NCBI GenBank assembly: GCA_964529005.1
Contig: CAZGUH010000019.1
Span: 1 to 64,000, forward strand
Direction of reading: 5' to 3'
Source of the DNA: CAZGUH01 sp964529005
Lineage (GTDB): Bacteria > Actinomycetota > Acidimicrobiia > Acidimicrobiales > Ilumatobacteraceae
DNA length: 64,000 nt
A model generated the notes under the pieces. That model did no database searches and had not been told where the DNA came from. It saw only the letters and a program-made list of their open reading frames with translations. The position numbers were made by a program, and so were the translations under genes. Shown here in pieces: positions 16,434 to 25,121 of this stretch. Numbering within the stretch: the stretch's first letter is position 1; every line of letters begins with the position of its first letter.

Positions 16434-17066
16434 TCAGCGGTAGAAGGGGTTCTCGCCCGTGGCGTGATCGGTGAGGTCCTTCACCCGCTGCACGCCAGGC
16501 ACGGTCTCCACGATCATCGTCTGCACGCCTTCGAGCATCGTCATGCGGCTCATCGCGCACCCATGGCAGCCGCCGCCCATGGTCAGGAACGCCGTGCCCT
16601 CACCGTCGTGGCCGACGTAGGTGACGAAGCCGCCGTGGGAGGCCAGGGCGGGGTTGACCTGCTCGGCGACCACGGTCTCGATCGCCGCGGACAGCTCGTC
16701 GTCACGTGTGAGCCCCTCGACCACCGGCGCCGCCGGACGGTTCGGGTTGCGGATCACCAGGCCAGCCGACTCGTTGTGGTCGAGCACCGCGCCACGGAGC
16801 AACTCGACGTCCTTGGCGGGGATGATCACCTTCAGCCCGTCGTGGGTGCGCACCTCGTCGGTGAACGCGGCCTTCGTGACCACATCGAACGCGAGGTCGT
16901 AGCGGAACTCCTCACCCGGTGGCGACACGATCTCGAGACGCAGGCCGAGACGCTCGGGATCGTCCTCGTCGTTGCGCAACGCGAGGAGCTGGGCCAGAGC
17001 GCTCGACGTGACCTCGATGATCAGGTCGTTCGGCGTGGTGGTGGCTGCTGCAGCGAGCGGGCTCAC
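16434..17066 (-). CDS. NifU/NfuA-like iron-sulfur cluster carrier protein
   Basis: Two-domain protein of about 210 residues. The first 110 residues resemble an A-type (HesB-like) domain without its cysteines; the C-terminal NifU domain contains AEQVNPALASHGGFVTYVG and the cluster-binding CxxC in GGGCHGCAMSRMT. This layout matches NfuA-type carriers that deliver Fe-S clusters to apo-enzymes in the cytosol. TAGCGT ends 7 bases before the GTG at 17066, so I prefer that leaderless start; a GTG at 17075 is the alternative and adds three residues. The dihydroxyacid dehydratase at 58-59.7 kb is a plausible client, though unlinked. Confidence 0.88.
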   Translation of the reverse strand: MSPLAAAATTTPNDLIIEVTSSALAQLLALRNDEDDPERLGLRLEIVSPPGEEFRYDLAFDVVTKAAFTDEVRTHDGLKVIIPAKDVELLRGAVLDHNESAGLVIRNPNRPAAPVVEGLTRDDELSAAIETVVAEQVNPALASHGGFVTYVGHDGEGTAFLTMGGGCHGCAMSRMTMLEGVQTMIVETVPGVQRVKDLTDHATGENPFYR

Positions 17067-17125
17067 GACCTTCACGCTATCGCCGGCACCGTCGACGAGA
17101 CATCGCCGTGTGGCAACCTGTCGCC

Positions 17126-18046
17126 GTGCAGGAAGGAAGCCGCAAGGCCATCATCGCCGCGTTCTTCGCCAACCTCGGCATCGCCATCGCGAAGTTCGTC
17201 GGCTTCCTGATCACCCGATCGGCGGGCCTGCTCGCCGAGGCCGGACACTCGCTCGCCGACACCGGCAACCAGGCGCTGCTGATGCTCGGCTCCAAGCGGG
17301 CACGGCGCGCCGCCGACCGCGAGCACCCCTTCGGATATGGACGGGAGCGGTACTTCTGGGCCTTCGTCGTAGCCCTCGTGCTGTTCAGCATGGGCGGCCT
17401 GTTCGCCCTCTACGAAGGCATCGAGAAGCTTCGCCACCCGCACGAAACGGAGAACCTCTGGGTGGCGATCGGCATCCTCGCGCTCGCCATCGCGCTGGAG
17501 AGCTTCTCGCTGCGCACCGCGGTGAAGGAAGCGAGTCACATCAAGCCGCCGTCCGCGTCCTGGTGGAAGTGGCTGCGCACCGCGAAGTCGCCCGAGCTCC
17601 CCGTGGTGCTGCTGGAGGACGTCGGCGCCGAGACCGGCCTGGTCCTCGCGCTCGCGGGCGTGGTGACTGCGCACGTCACCGGCGAGCCACGCTGGGACGC
17701 GGCGGGCTCGATCTCGATCGGCGTGCTGCTCGTCGTCATCGCCATCCTGCTGGCCATCGAGATGAAGGGCCTGCTGATCGGCGAGAGCGCGTCCGCCGAC
17801 GACGAGCAGAAGGTCGTCGACGCGCTCACATCGGCCGACCGCGTGCGGCGCGTCATCCACCTGCGCACGCAGCACCTCGGCCCCGACGAGCTCCTCGTCG
17901 CGGCGAAGCTCGAGTTCGACCCCGGCCTCAGCGTCCCCGCGCTGGCCGAGGCGATCGACGGCGCCGAGACGGCGTTGCGGGCTGCCGTGCCGATCGCCCG
18001 GCTCGTGTACATCGAGCCCGACGTGTACCGCGGCGCGCCGGCGTGA
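17126..18046 (+). CDS. Cation diffusion facilitator (CDF) family metal transporter
   Basis: Membrane protein of about 306 residues. The N-terminal helix segment SAGLLAEAGHSLADTGNQALL contains the HxxxD metal site of transmembrane helix 2, and LLEDVGAETGLVLALAG the matching DxxxE-type site in helix 5. Six hydrophobic helices precede a cytosolic domain with HLRTQHLGPDELLVAAKLEF. CDF proteins export Zn, Fe, Co or Mn in exchange for protons; metal not predictable. The GTG start is chosen because CAACCT ends 6 bases upstream, the same arrangement as before gnd; an in-frame ATG at 17108 would be 6 codons longer. Divergent from the NifU-like gene. Confidence 0.9.
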   Translation: MQEGSRKAIIAAFFANLGIAIAKFVGFLITRSAGLLAEAGHSLADTGNQALLMLGSKRARRAADREHPFGYGRERYFWAFVVALVLFSMGGLFALYEGIEKLRHPHETENLWVAIGILALAIALESFSLRTAVKEASHIKPPSASWWKWLRTAKSPELPVVLLEDVGAETGLVLALAGVVTAHVTGEPRWDAAGSISIGVLLVVIAILLAIEMKGLLIGESASADDEQKVVDALTSADRVRRVIHLRTQHLGPDELLVAAKLEFDPGLSVPALAEAIDGAETALRAAVPIARLVYIEPDVYRGAPA

Positions 18047-18092
18047 GCAGAGTCGCCACGCACCGCGCGCTCGGGTAGCCTTCACGACCGAA

Positions 18093-18177
18093 CCGGGGAG
18101 CTCGCACACGGCGGGCTGAGAGGGTGGCCGCGCCACCGACCCGAGAACCTGCTCTGGGTAATGCCAGCGAAGGGAGA
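18093..18177 (+). ncRNA. TPP (THI-box) riboswitch
   Basis: Contains the thi-box hallmarks in order: CGGGGAGCTCG, GGCTGAGAGGG, GACCCGAGAACCTG and CTGGGTAATGCCAGCGAAGGGAG. A -10-like TAGCCT at 18076-18081 would start the transcript at its 5' edge. The final AAGGGAG (18170-18176) is both the closing arm and the ribosome binding site for thiN, so TPP would block translation directly; no separate terminator is seen. Confidence 0.95.
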
Positions 18178-18183
18178 AGCCCT

Positions 18184-18882
18184 CTGTCGAGGCACGCGCT
18201 CGCAATCGTGGTGATCGGAGGCGGTCCGCTCGATCCGCGCGTCGTCGCGGGGATCGACGCGGCCTGCTGCCCGATCGTCGCCGCCGATTCCGGGCTCGAC
18301 CACGCGCGCGCTGCGGGTCTCGTCCCGTCCGTCGTCGTCGGCGACATGGACAGCATCAGCGCGGACGGACTGGCGTGGGCCCGTTCGGTGGGCATGGAGA
18401 TGGTCGAGCATTCACCTGACAAGGACCGCACCGACACCGAGCTGGCGCTCGCCTACGCCGCGGTGATCGCCGAGCGGATCATCGTCCTGGCCGGTGACGG
18501 CGATCGGATCGACCACACGCTCGGGGCCATCACCGCGCTCGGCCACCGTTCGCTGTCGGGCGCCGAGGTCTGCGGGTGGTGGGCGAACACGTTCGTCCGC
18601 CCACTGCACGGACCGACCGGGATCGAGCTGCGCTGCCCGCCCGGAACGGTCTTCAGCCTGCTCGCCCTGCACGGACCGTGCCGCGGCATCGACGTGCGCG
18701 GCGCCCGGTGGCCCCTGCGCGGCGCCGGCCTGGAACCGGGACGATCGCACGCTGTCAGCAACATCGTCGCCGAGGGCGAGCGCGCCGCATCCGTGTTCGT
18801 CGGCGAGGGCGTGCTCACCGTCGTCGTCCCCGACGGCTCGGCGCTCGACCTCACCGACCCCCTGGAGGAACACGAAGGATGA
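18184..18882 (+). CDS. thiN: Thiamine pyrophosphokinase
   Basis: Transfers pyrophosphate from ATP to thiamine to make TPP. Motifs: AADSGLDHARAAGLVPSVVVGDMDS (nucleotide/Mg site), SPDKDRTDTELAL and AGDGDRIDHTLGAI, then the C-terminal beta-rich thiamine-binding domain. There is no ATG/GTG/TTG at the expected position; GGGAG of the riboswitch is 7 bases before a CTG that yields (M)SRHALAIVVIGGG, the natural N-terminus. The next canonical option, GTG at 18208, is 31 bases from the ribosome binding site and trims eight residues. First gene of the thiN-thiB-thiP-thiQ operon, so imported thiamine is phosphorylated by the co-expressed kinase. Its stop overlaps thiB (ATGA). Confidence 0.92.
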   Translation: MSRHALAIVVIGGGPLDPRVVAGIDAACCPIVAADSGLDHARAAGLVPSVVVGDMDSISADGLAWARSVGMEMVEHSPDKDRTDTELALAYAAVIAERIIVLAGDGDRIDHTLGAITALGHRSLSGAEVCGWWANTFVRPLHGPTGIELRCPPGTVFSLLALHGPCRGIDVRGARWPLRGAGLEPGRSHAVSNIVAEGERAASVFVGEGVLTVVVPDGSALDLTDPLEEHEG

Positions 18883-19952
18883 ACCAACGGACCCGCACCC
18901 GACGCACGGCGATCGCCGCGGCCGGCCTGCTGGCGGTCACCGCCGCGGCATGCGGAGGTGACAGCGACGACGCCGCGGACGTCGGCACGGACACGCTGCG
19001 GCTGATCGCCTACGACTCCTTCGTGCTGCCGGAGGATGCGTTCGCGCCGTTCACCGAGGCCACCGGCATCACCGTCGAGGTGGCGCTCGCCGGCGACGCC
19101 GGGGAGATGGTGTCCAAGGCCGCGCTGACGGCAGGCAACCCGGAGGGCGACGTCATCTTCGGCATCGACAACACGTTGCTGTCGCGGGCGCTCGACGAGG
19201 ACGTCCTCGAACCGCACACCGCCGCCGACATCGCGACGGTGCCCGGTGACCTGACCGCGCTCGTCCCCGACGGTGAAGCGACGCCCGTCGACTACGGCGA
19301 CGTGTGCGTCAACTACGACATCGCGTGGTTCGCCGACGAGGGGCTCGAGCCGCCCCAGACGCTCGACGACCTCGTCGATCCGGCGTACGCGGGCTTGCTC
19401 GTGGTCGAGAACCCCGCCACGTCGTCGCCCGGGTTGGCGTTCATGATGGCGACGATCGCCGAGTACGGCGACGGATGGACCGGGTACTGGACGTCGCTGC
19501 GCGACAACGACGTCCAGGTCGTCGACGGGTGGGAGCAGGCCTACTACACCGAGTTCTCGGGATCGTCCGGCGACGGGCCCCGACCGCTCGTCGTGAGCTA
19601 CGCCTCGAGCCCACCGGCCGAGGTCATCTTCGCCGACCCGCCGCGCACGGACGCGCCCACCGCGGTGTCGACGGGCACCTGCTTCCGCCAGATCGAGTTC
19701 GCCGGCGTGCTGCGCGGAACCGATCATCCGGACGAAGCCGGGCTGCTGGTCGACTACCTGCTGTCGCCGGAGTTCCAGGAGCTGCTGCCGCTGAACCTGT
19801 TCGTCTATCCGGCACGCGACGGCGTCGAGCTGCCCGAGGAGTTCACGGCGTACGCCGCCGAGCCCGAGTCGCCCTACACCCTCCCGCCCGAGGAGATCGC
19901 GGCCAACCGCGCCGACTGGGTCGACACATGGACGTCGACCGTGCTGCGCTGA
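18879..19952 (+). CDS. thiB: Thiamine ABC transporter, substrate-binding lipoprotein
   Basis: Extracellular solute-binding protein of 357 residues. An Arg-rich n-region, hydrophobic stretch and lipobox ending AAAC (Cys near residue 25) indicate lipoprotein anchoring. The sequence DTLRLIAYDSFVLPEDAF and DVIFGIDNTLLSRAL is characteristic of ThiB-type binders, as is FRQIEFAGVLRGT near the C-terminus. Position under a TPP riboswitch between thiN and permease genes makes thiamine (or TPP) the expected ligand. Overlaps thiN by ATGA and thiP by TGATG. Confidence 0.95.
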   Translation: MNQRTRTRRTAIAAAGLLAVTAAACGGDSDDAADVGTDTLRLIAYDSFVLPEDAFAPFTEATGITVEVALAGDAGEMVSKAALTAGNPEGDVIFGIDNTLLSRALDEDVLEPHTAADIATVPGDLTALVPDGEATPVDYGDVCVNYDIAWFADEGLEPPQTLDDLVDPAYAGLLVVENPATSSPGLAFMMATIAEYGDGWTGYWTSLRDNDVQVVDGWEQAYYTEFSGSSGDGPRPLVVSYASSPPAEVIFADPPRTDAPTAVSTGTCFRQIEFAGVLRGTDHPDEAGLLVDYLLSPEFQELLPLNLFVYPARDGVELPEEFTAYAAEPESPYTLPPEEIAANRADWVDTWTSTVLR

Positions 19953-21568
19953 TGAGACCCTCGGCGTCGCCGCGCCTGCCCCGGTGGTTCCCGTGGGTGT
20001 GCGCAGCGGCGCCGCTCGTCTTCATCGGCGGCTTCTACGCCTGGCCGCTCACCACGCTGATGGCACGGGCGCTCGGCGCCGATGCGGTCGGCGACGTGCT
20101 GTCCGACCCCACCGTGCGGTCGGTCGCCTGGTACACGTTCTGGCAGGCGGCTGCCAGCACCGCGTTGACGCTGGTCGTGGGAGCGTTGCCGGCCTACGTC
20201 CTGGCGCGGTACCGCTTCCCCGGCCGCGCCGTCGTCACCGGCGTCGTCACCGCGCTGTTCGTGCTGCCGACCGTCGTCGTCGGCGCGGCCTTCCTGGCGC
20301 TGCTGCCGGAACGGTTCGACACCAGCGTGACCGCCGTCGTGCTCGCCCACATGGTGGTCAACCTCGCCGTGGTGGTGCGCACCGTGGGCGCGATGTGGGA
20401 ACGCCTGCCGGCCGACCTCGACGCCGCGGCGCGCACGCTCGGCGCGTCGCCGATGCGTTCGTTCGCCACGATCACGCTGCCGTTGCTGCGCCCGGCGCTC
20501 GTCGCCGCCGGGGCGATCGTCTTCCTGTTCACGTTCACGTCGTTCGGCATCGTGCAGCTGCTCGGAGGCGCGCGACGGCCGACCATCGAGGTCGAGATCG
20601 CCCGGCGGGCGACGCAGCTCGGAGACATCAGCGGCGCGGCCACGCTGTCGCTCGTGCAACTCGTCGCCCTCGCCGCGCTCGTCGCCTGGAGCGCGCGCAG
20701 CCAGGCCCGCCACGCCCGCGCCCTGGCGCTGCGGCCCTCCGGCGCGCGCCTGGCGCCGCGCACGCGGCGCCAGCGCGTGCTGGTCGCCGCGACCGTCGTC
20801 GGGGTGATGGCGGCGACGCTCGCGCCCTTGGCGGCGCTCGTCGAACGATCCCTGCGCACCGGCGACGGCCACTCGCTCGCCGCGTGGCGCGCGCTCGGCA
20901 GAGCCGAGGTGCGCCGCGGGGTCAGCGTCGGTCTCGACCCCGCGGCGTCGCTCGTGACGTCGATCGAGACCGCGCTCGCGGCGACGGCCATCGCGGTCAC
21001 GATCGGAGCCCTGGCATCGGTCGCGATCGCGACGTCGGGGCGCGCCGGGCGCATCCTCGACGCCGGCGTCATGCTGCCGCTGGCGACGTCGGCGGTCACG
21101 GTCGGCTTCGGGCTGCTGATCACGTTCGACACCGCGCCCGTCGACTGGCGCGGGGCGCGGGCGATGACGCCGCTCGGGCATGCGCTCGTCGCCACGCCGT
21201 TCGTCGTGCGCACGGTCCTCCCCGTCCTCCGCGCGGTCGAGCCGCGCTGGCGAGACGCCGCGGCGACACTCGGGGCCTCGCCGCTGCGGGCGTGGGCGGC
21301 GATCGATCTGCGCCTGGCCGCACGGGCGATCGCCGTCGGCGCCGGCTTCGCGATGGCGATCAGCCTGGGCGAGTTCGGCGCCACGACGTTCCTCACCCGC
21401 AGCGGTCGAGAGACGGTGCCGATCGCGATCACGCGGCTCCTCGGACGACCCGGCCCGCTGCTCAACGCACAGGCGTACGCCCTGGCGACCATCCTCGCGG
21501 TGGTCACCGTGGGAGTGGTGGTCGTGGCCGAGCGGTTCCAGGCGCGCGAGACGGGAGCGACGCGGTGA
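19952..21568 (+). CDS. thiP: Thiamine ABC transporter, permease
   Basis: Integral membrane protein of 538 residues with roughly twelve transmembrane helices in two binding-protein-dependent permease halves. Each half has an EAA-like loop: AARTLGASPMRSFATITLPLLRP in the first and AAATLGASPLRAWAAIDL in the second, which contact the ATPase. Fused double permeases are normal for ThiP. The ATG overlaps the thiB stop and the gene's own stop overlaps the GTG of thiQ. Confidence 0.95.
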   Translation: MRPSASPRLPRWFPWVCAAAPLVFIGGFYAWPLTTLMARALGADAVGDVLSDPTVRSVAWYTFWQAAASTALTLVVGALPAYVLARYRFPGRAVVTGVVTALFVLPTVVVGAAFLALLPERFDTSVTAVVLAHMVVNLAVVVRTVGAMWERLPADLDAAARTLGASPMRSFATITLPLLRPALVAAGAIVFLFTFTSFGIVQLLGGARRPTIEVEIARRATQLGDISGAATLSLVQLVALAALVAWSARSQARHARALALRPSGARLAPRTRRQRVLVAATVVGVMAATLAPLAALVERSLRTGDGHSLAAWRALGRAEVRRGVSVGLDPAASLVTSIETALAATAIAVTIGALASVAIATSGRAGRILDAGVMLPLATSAVTVGFGLLITFDTAPVDWRGARAMTPLGHALVATPFVVRTVLPVLRAVEPRWRDAAATLGASPLRAWAAIDLRLAARAIAVGAGFAMAISLGEFGATTFLTRSGRETVPIAITRLLGRPGPLLNAQAYALATILAVVTVGVVVVAERFQARETGATR

Positions 21569-22248
21569 GCGCGCTCGAAGCCCGCGCGATCGTCGTGCGC
21601 TTCGGCGGTCGGACGGTGCTCGACGGAGTGTCGCTCGCCGTGTCGAGCGGCGAGGTCGTCGCCCTCGTCGGCGCGAGCGGCAGCGGCAAGAGCACGCTGC
21701 TGCGCGTCGTCGCCGGGCTGCTGCATCCCGACGCCGGGGCCGTGCTGATCGACGGCCGGGACGTGACGACGACGCCGACGCACCGCCGCGGCGTGGGCAT
21801 GGTGTTCCAGGACGAGCAGCTCTTCCCGCACCTCGACGTCGCCGCCAACATCGCCTTCGGCCCGCGCATGCACGGCTGGGATCGCCGGGCGACCCGCGAG
21901 CGCGTGTCGGAGATGCTGCGCCTCGTCGGGCTGGAGGGATTCGAGCGCCGCACGGTGACCTCGCTGTCGGGCGGCGAGGCCAAGCGCATCGCGCTCGCAC
22001 GGTCGTTGGCCACCGAACCGCGGGTGCTGCTGCTCGACGAGCCGCTCACCGGTCTCGACCGCGACCTGCACGACGACCTCGCCGGCGAACTGGCGCGCAT
22101 CCTGCGGGCGACCGCGACGACCACGATCCTGGTGACGCACGATCGGGAGGAGGCGACCCGGATCGCCGATCGGGTCGTACCGATCACCAGCATTCGCGAC
22201 GACGGAACCGACACGCCCGCTGCGCCGCGCGGCATGCAGGTGAGCTGA
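21565..22248 (+). CDS. thiQ: Thiamine ABC transporter, ATP-binding protein
   Basis: ABC ATPase of 227 residues: Walker A GASGSGKST near residue 36, Q-loop VFQDEQLFPHL, signature LSGGEAKRIALARSL and Walker B VLLLDEPLTGLD, H-loop LVTHDREEA. GTG start overlaps the thiP stop (GTGA). Powers thiamine uptake through ThiP; last gene of the riboswitch-controlled operon. No terminator hairpin is obvious in the 47 bases after it. Confidence 0.95.
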   Translation: MSALEARAIVVRFGGRTVLDGVSLAVSSGEVVALVGASGSGKSTLLRVVAGLLHPDAGAVLIDGRDVTTTPTHRRGVGMVFQDEQLFPHLDVAANIAFGPRMHGWDRRATRERVSEMLRLVGLEGFERRTVTSLSGGEAKRIALARSLATEPRVLLLDEPLTGLDRDLHDDLAGELARILRATATTTILVTHDREEATRIADRVVPITSIRDDGTDTPAAPRGMQVS

Positions 22249-22295
22249 GATTCGGCGCTTCCGGCCGAGCGCGCGCCGGGCACACATTGTGCGCC

Positions 22296-22565
22296 GTGGC
22301 GTCGCCCGCTGCCCACCATCTCCGCACCCGATCTGCTGCGCTGCGCCGCGCGGCGCAGGCGATCGACGACTGCGACGTCCCATCGCTGTGCACGCGCGCC
22401 GGCGACGACGTGTGGATCGGGCCGACCGCGATGGCGTGCGTGGAAGACCTCGCTGTCCACGCGCTGCGCCTGGCGCAGGCTGCGGCCCACCTGCGCGACG
22501 TGGCGCGCTCCCTCGACGCCCGCGCCTCCACGGTGGAGAGCGCCCCCGAGCAGGCGTCGCGATGA
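22296..22565 (+). CDS. WXG100/EspC-like small helical protein
   Basis: Protein of 89 residues predicted as a helical hairpin. The turn DDVWIGPTAMAC matches the W-x-G type turn of ESX (type VII) secreted proteins, flanked by helices LRTRSAALRRAAQAI and ALRLAQAAAHLRDVARSL with heptad-like spacing. Such proteins usually pair with a larger partner encoded next door, as here: its stop overlaps the next gene's ATG. No ESX ATPase is in the window, so secretion is unproven. GTG start; CATTGT six bases upstream may be the -10 box. An imperfect palindrome GCACACATTGTGC overlaps that region. Confidence 0.55.
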   Translation: MASPAAHHLRTRSAALRRAAQAIDDCDVPSLCTRAGDDVWIGPTAMACVEDLAVHALRLAQAAAHLRDVARSLDARASTVESAPEQASR

Positions 22566-24394
22566 GCAGCTTCCTCGGCTATGACCCCGGCGGCATCGAC
22601 GTGCTGCGCCAGGCGATGCGGCGCACGGTCGACTCCCTGGGCGCGATCCGCTGCGACGATCGTGCGGCGGCCGACGCCCGGGCGGTGATCGCGGCGGCGA
22701 TCTCCACCATCGGCGAGCGCTGGCTCCGGCTCCTCGACGACCTGGCGATGTGCCGCCCGCTCGACGAGTACACGGGCCGGGTGTTCGCCGCCGACGACCT
22801 CACCACGTCGATGTTCTCGATGCTGCACGAGCGACACGGCTGGCGCATCCAGACCGATCCCCTGCCGATGCCCACCCTGGCGTGGAACCCGTGGTTCGGC
22901 GAGCACACGGCACGGGCGATCGGGTGGCGCTTGTCGAACACCGACGACATCGGCGCGCTGCTCAGCGGGGACGAGGTGGCGTGGTTGGCTCGGGCGATCG
23001 AGGCGGTGGCCGCGGACCCCGACCTCACCGCGGCGTTCGCCGCCGAGATGACGCCGGGCGCGTGGCGGGGGCTGTGCGACGCCCTCGCGCGCGAGCAGTT
23101 GTGGCGGCGCGACCCCGTGTTCGCGTCCGTTCTCACCGCGGAGGACCGCGCCTACTCCGCCTCCGTCGACCGCGTGCTCGTGTCGCTCGGCAGCGTCGTC
23201 GCGGCCACCGACCGCGCCGTCTTGGACACGATGGCGCCGTACAGCGCGGCGCTCGTGCTGCGGCACACCGGGCTCGCCGGCGAGGAGCTGGCCGACGTCA
23301 CCGCGCGCCTGCTGCGCCGGTGGCTCGACGAGCGCGACCCGCAGTGGCCCGACGTCGAGTTCGACGGGCTCAACGCCGGCGACGTGCTGATCGACGGCCT
23401 CCTCGCCGACCGCGCGGCGAGGGCCGCGTACCTCTCGCATGCCACCGCCGAGCCGGCGTTGCTGTTCCTCCCCGCGGCCGATCCGGGGCGCGCCGAGGCG
23501 CTCGCGCTGGCGATGACCCGGCCCGGCGCCGCCCCCGACGCCGAGATCGGCGCCGCCGTCGTGGCGTGGAGCCGCTACCTGCTCGACGGCGGCGACGCCG
23601 CCGACTTCCTCGACGTTCCGTACGGCATCGACGAGGCGTTTCCCGCATACCGGGCGATGCTCGGCGAGCTGGCCGCGCCGTGGCTGCTCCAGTTCACAGA
23701 CTGGCATCGCCACGATTGGGGGTTCGCCGAGGGCGAGGGCGAAGCCCTGCTCGGTCGCATCCTGGCCGACGACGACGCCTTCGCCCGATTCGGCGACGCG
23801 CGCCCGTCGGCGCTGGAGGCGTTCGGCGCCGCGCTGGCCAGGGATCCCGACGGCGCCGTCGACGACCTCGGCGCCGTCAGCGGATTGCTCGACCGCGTGA
23901 CCGCCGACCGCTTCCTCGCCGATGCCGAACATGCCCGCGCGGTGTGGGATCTGAAGGTCGAGATCGCGGGGGCGGGCCTGACGTTCGTCGCCGGCCGTCT
24001 CGGCGCGCTGGTCTCGCCCATGGGGGGAAAGGTCGCCAAGAAGATCACCGGACGGGTCGGCGTGCCGCTGCTCGAACGCTTCGCTCGCGATCGCGGCTGG
24101 GACTGGATCCCTCCCACGGAGGCCGAGAGCGAAGCCGCCGTCGCCGCGGCGCTGTCGTGGAGCCACACGCTGCTCGTCGCCGCGGTGGCGGCGACGGTGT
24201 TCGACGAGCTCGTGAAGAGCGGACGCGTCGCGCCGGGCACGCCGCCTCCGCCCGCGCCGGTCGCCGGTGAGTCGACGCTCGACTATCGCCACCACCTCGA
24301 GCAGTGGCGTGCGCGGCTACCTGGCGACGTGCAGGGCGATGCCGGCCTGTACCGCGATGTGATCTCGACGTACGACCCGCACCGCAATCGCTGA
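22562..24394 (+). CDS. Large partner of WXG-like protein, function unknown
   Basis: Protein of 610 residues, mostly alpha-helical, that I cannot place in a characterised family. It starts MSSFLGYDPGGIDVLRQAM, again WXG-like at the N-terminus (residues 1-60), has a long helical middle, a Gly/Lys-rich hydrophobic stretch GKVAKKITGRVGVPLLERFA near 500 and a C-terminus rich in charged residues. Architecture is reminiscent of large actinobacterial proteins encoded after WXG100 proteins (ESX-associated DUF6571-like or polymorphic-toxin scaffolds), but no toxin catalytic motif is visible. Translationally coupled (ATGA) to the small gene. Convergent with the maleylpyruvate-isomerase-like gene. Confidence 0.6.
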   Translation: MSSFLGYDPGGIDVLRQAMRRTVDSLGAIRCDDRAAADARAVIAAAISTIGERWLRLLDDLAMCRPLDEYTGRVFAADDLTTSMFSMLHERHGWRIQTDPLPMPTLAWNPWFGEHTARAIGWRLSNTDDIGALLSGDEVAWLARAIEAVAADPDLTAAFAAEMTPGAWRGLCDALAREQLWRRDPVFASVLTAEDRAYSASVDRVLVSLGSVVAATDRAVLDTMAPYSAALVLRHTGLAGEELADVTARLLRRWLDERDPQWPDVEFDGLNAGDVLIDGLLADRAARAAYLSHATAEPALLFLPAADPGRAEALALAMTRPGAAPDAEIGAAVVAWSRYLLDGGDAADFLDVPYGIDEAFPAYRAMLGELAAPWLLQFTDWHRHDWGFAEGEGEALLGRILADDDAFARFGDARPSALEAFGAALARDPDGAVDDLGAVSGLLDRVTADRFLADAEHARAVWDLKVEIAGAGLTFVAGRLGALVSPMGGKVAKKITGRVGVPLLERFARDRGWDWIPPTEAESEAAVAAALSWSHTLLVAAVAATVFDELVKSGRVAPGTPPPPAPVAGESTLDYRHHLEQWRARLPGDVQGDAGLYRDVISTYDPHRNR

Positions 24395-24417
24395 GACGTC
24401 AAGATGCCGACGCCGGC

Positions 24418-25065
24418 TCAGAGGATGCCGGCGGGTGCGACGCCGGGGATCTCGACCCGGCCGGTGAGCCAGGCGAGGCGTTCGTGCGGCGACATCGCGC
24501 GCGCCGCGGGCGGCAGCTCGGGCGAACCGTGCGGCCGGCGCTCGGCCCACACGGCCTCCTGCACGGGCAGGTCTCGGCGCACGTACGCCTCCGACCAGTC
24601 GCGCCACGTGAACGCGAGGCCCAGGTCGGCGTGGTGGACCTCGACCTCGCGCCAGCGGCGCATCGGCAGCTCGGCCACGGGGAACTCGCCGCGTGACCCC
24701 GCAGCGGTGGCGCCCCACACCGTTGCGTCGGTGACCGCCCACGCCTGCTCGAGCCGCCAGATGGAGCCGCGCACGTCGGCCACCAGCTCCGCCGCCGAAC
24801 GACCGGCGCCGGCTTCGATATCGCCGTTGCGCTGCGCGAGCCCGCCCGGATACTGCATCACCGGCTCGCCGCCCGCGTTCTGGATGACGTGCGTGAAGCT
24901 GTCGGCATTGCGGGCCAGGTGCGTGAGGACGTGGGCGACGGTCCATCCCGGCAGGAGCGACGGGCGGCGCGGCGCGTGCTCGTCGAGCACCTCCAGCGTG
25001 TTCAGCAGGCGCTGATGCGCGGCGGCGCAGCCGGCGATGTCGGCGTCGAGCGAGGGGCGATCCAC
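24418..25065 (-). CDS. Mycothiol-dependent maleylpyruvate isomerase family protein
   Basis: Protein of 215 residues with the N-terminal DinB-like four-helix bundle (LLPGWTVAHVLTHLARNADSF, metal-ligand histidine near 51) and the REVEVHHADLGLAFTWRDW segment that closely follows true maleylpyruvate isomerases. These use mycothiol and a divalent metal to isomerise maleylpyruvate to fumarylpyruvate in the gentisate pathway. No gentisate genes are nearby, so another thiol-dependent reaction is possible. GTG start is fixed by TACGGT ending 6 bases upstream (leaderless). Confidence 0.85.
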   Translation of the reverse strand: MDRPSLDADIAGCAAAHQRLLNTLEVLDEHAPRRPSLLPGWTVAHVLTHLARNADSFTHVIQNAGGEPVMQYPGGLAQRNGDIEAGAGRSAAELVADVRGSIWRLEQAWAVTDATVWGATAAGSRGEFPVAELPMRRWREVEVHHADLGLAFTWRDWSEAYVRRDLPVQEAVWAERRPHGSPELPPAARAMSPHERLAWLTGRVEIPGVAPAGIL

Positions 25066-25121
25066 GGCCGAACCGTAGCGGCCGCGCGAGGCGCCCTGCG
25101 CGGGCGTGGCAACCTGGCGCG

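Noticed and set aside
20194..22383. Long minus-strand frame opposite thiP/thiQ
   Set aside because: Low-complexity antisense shadow produced by high GC; the + strand genes have full ABC transporter motifs.
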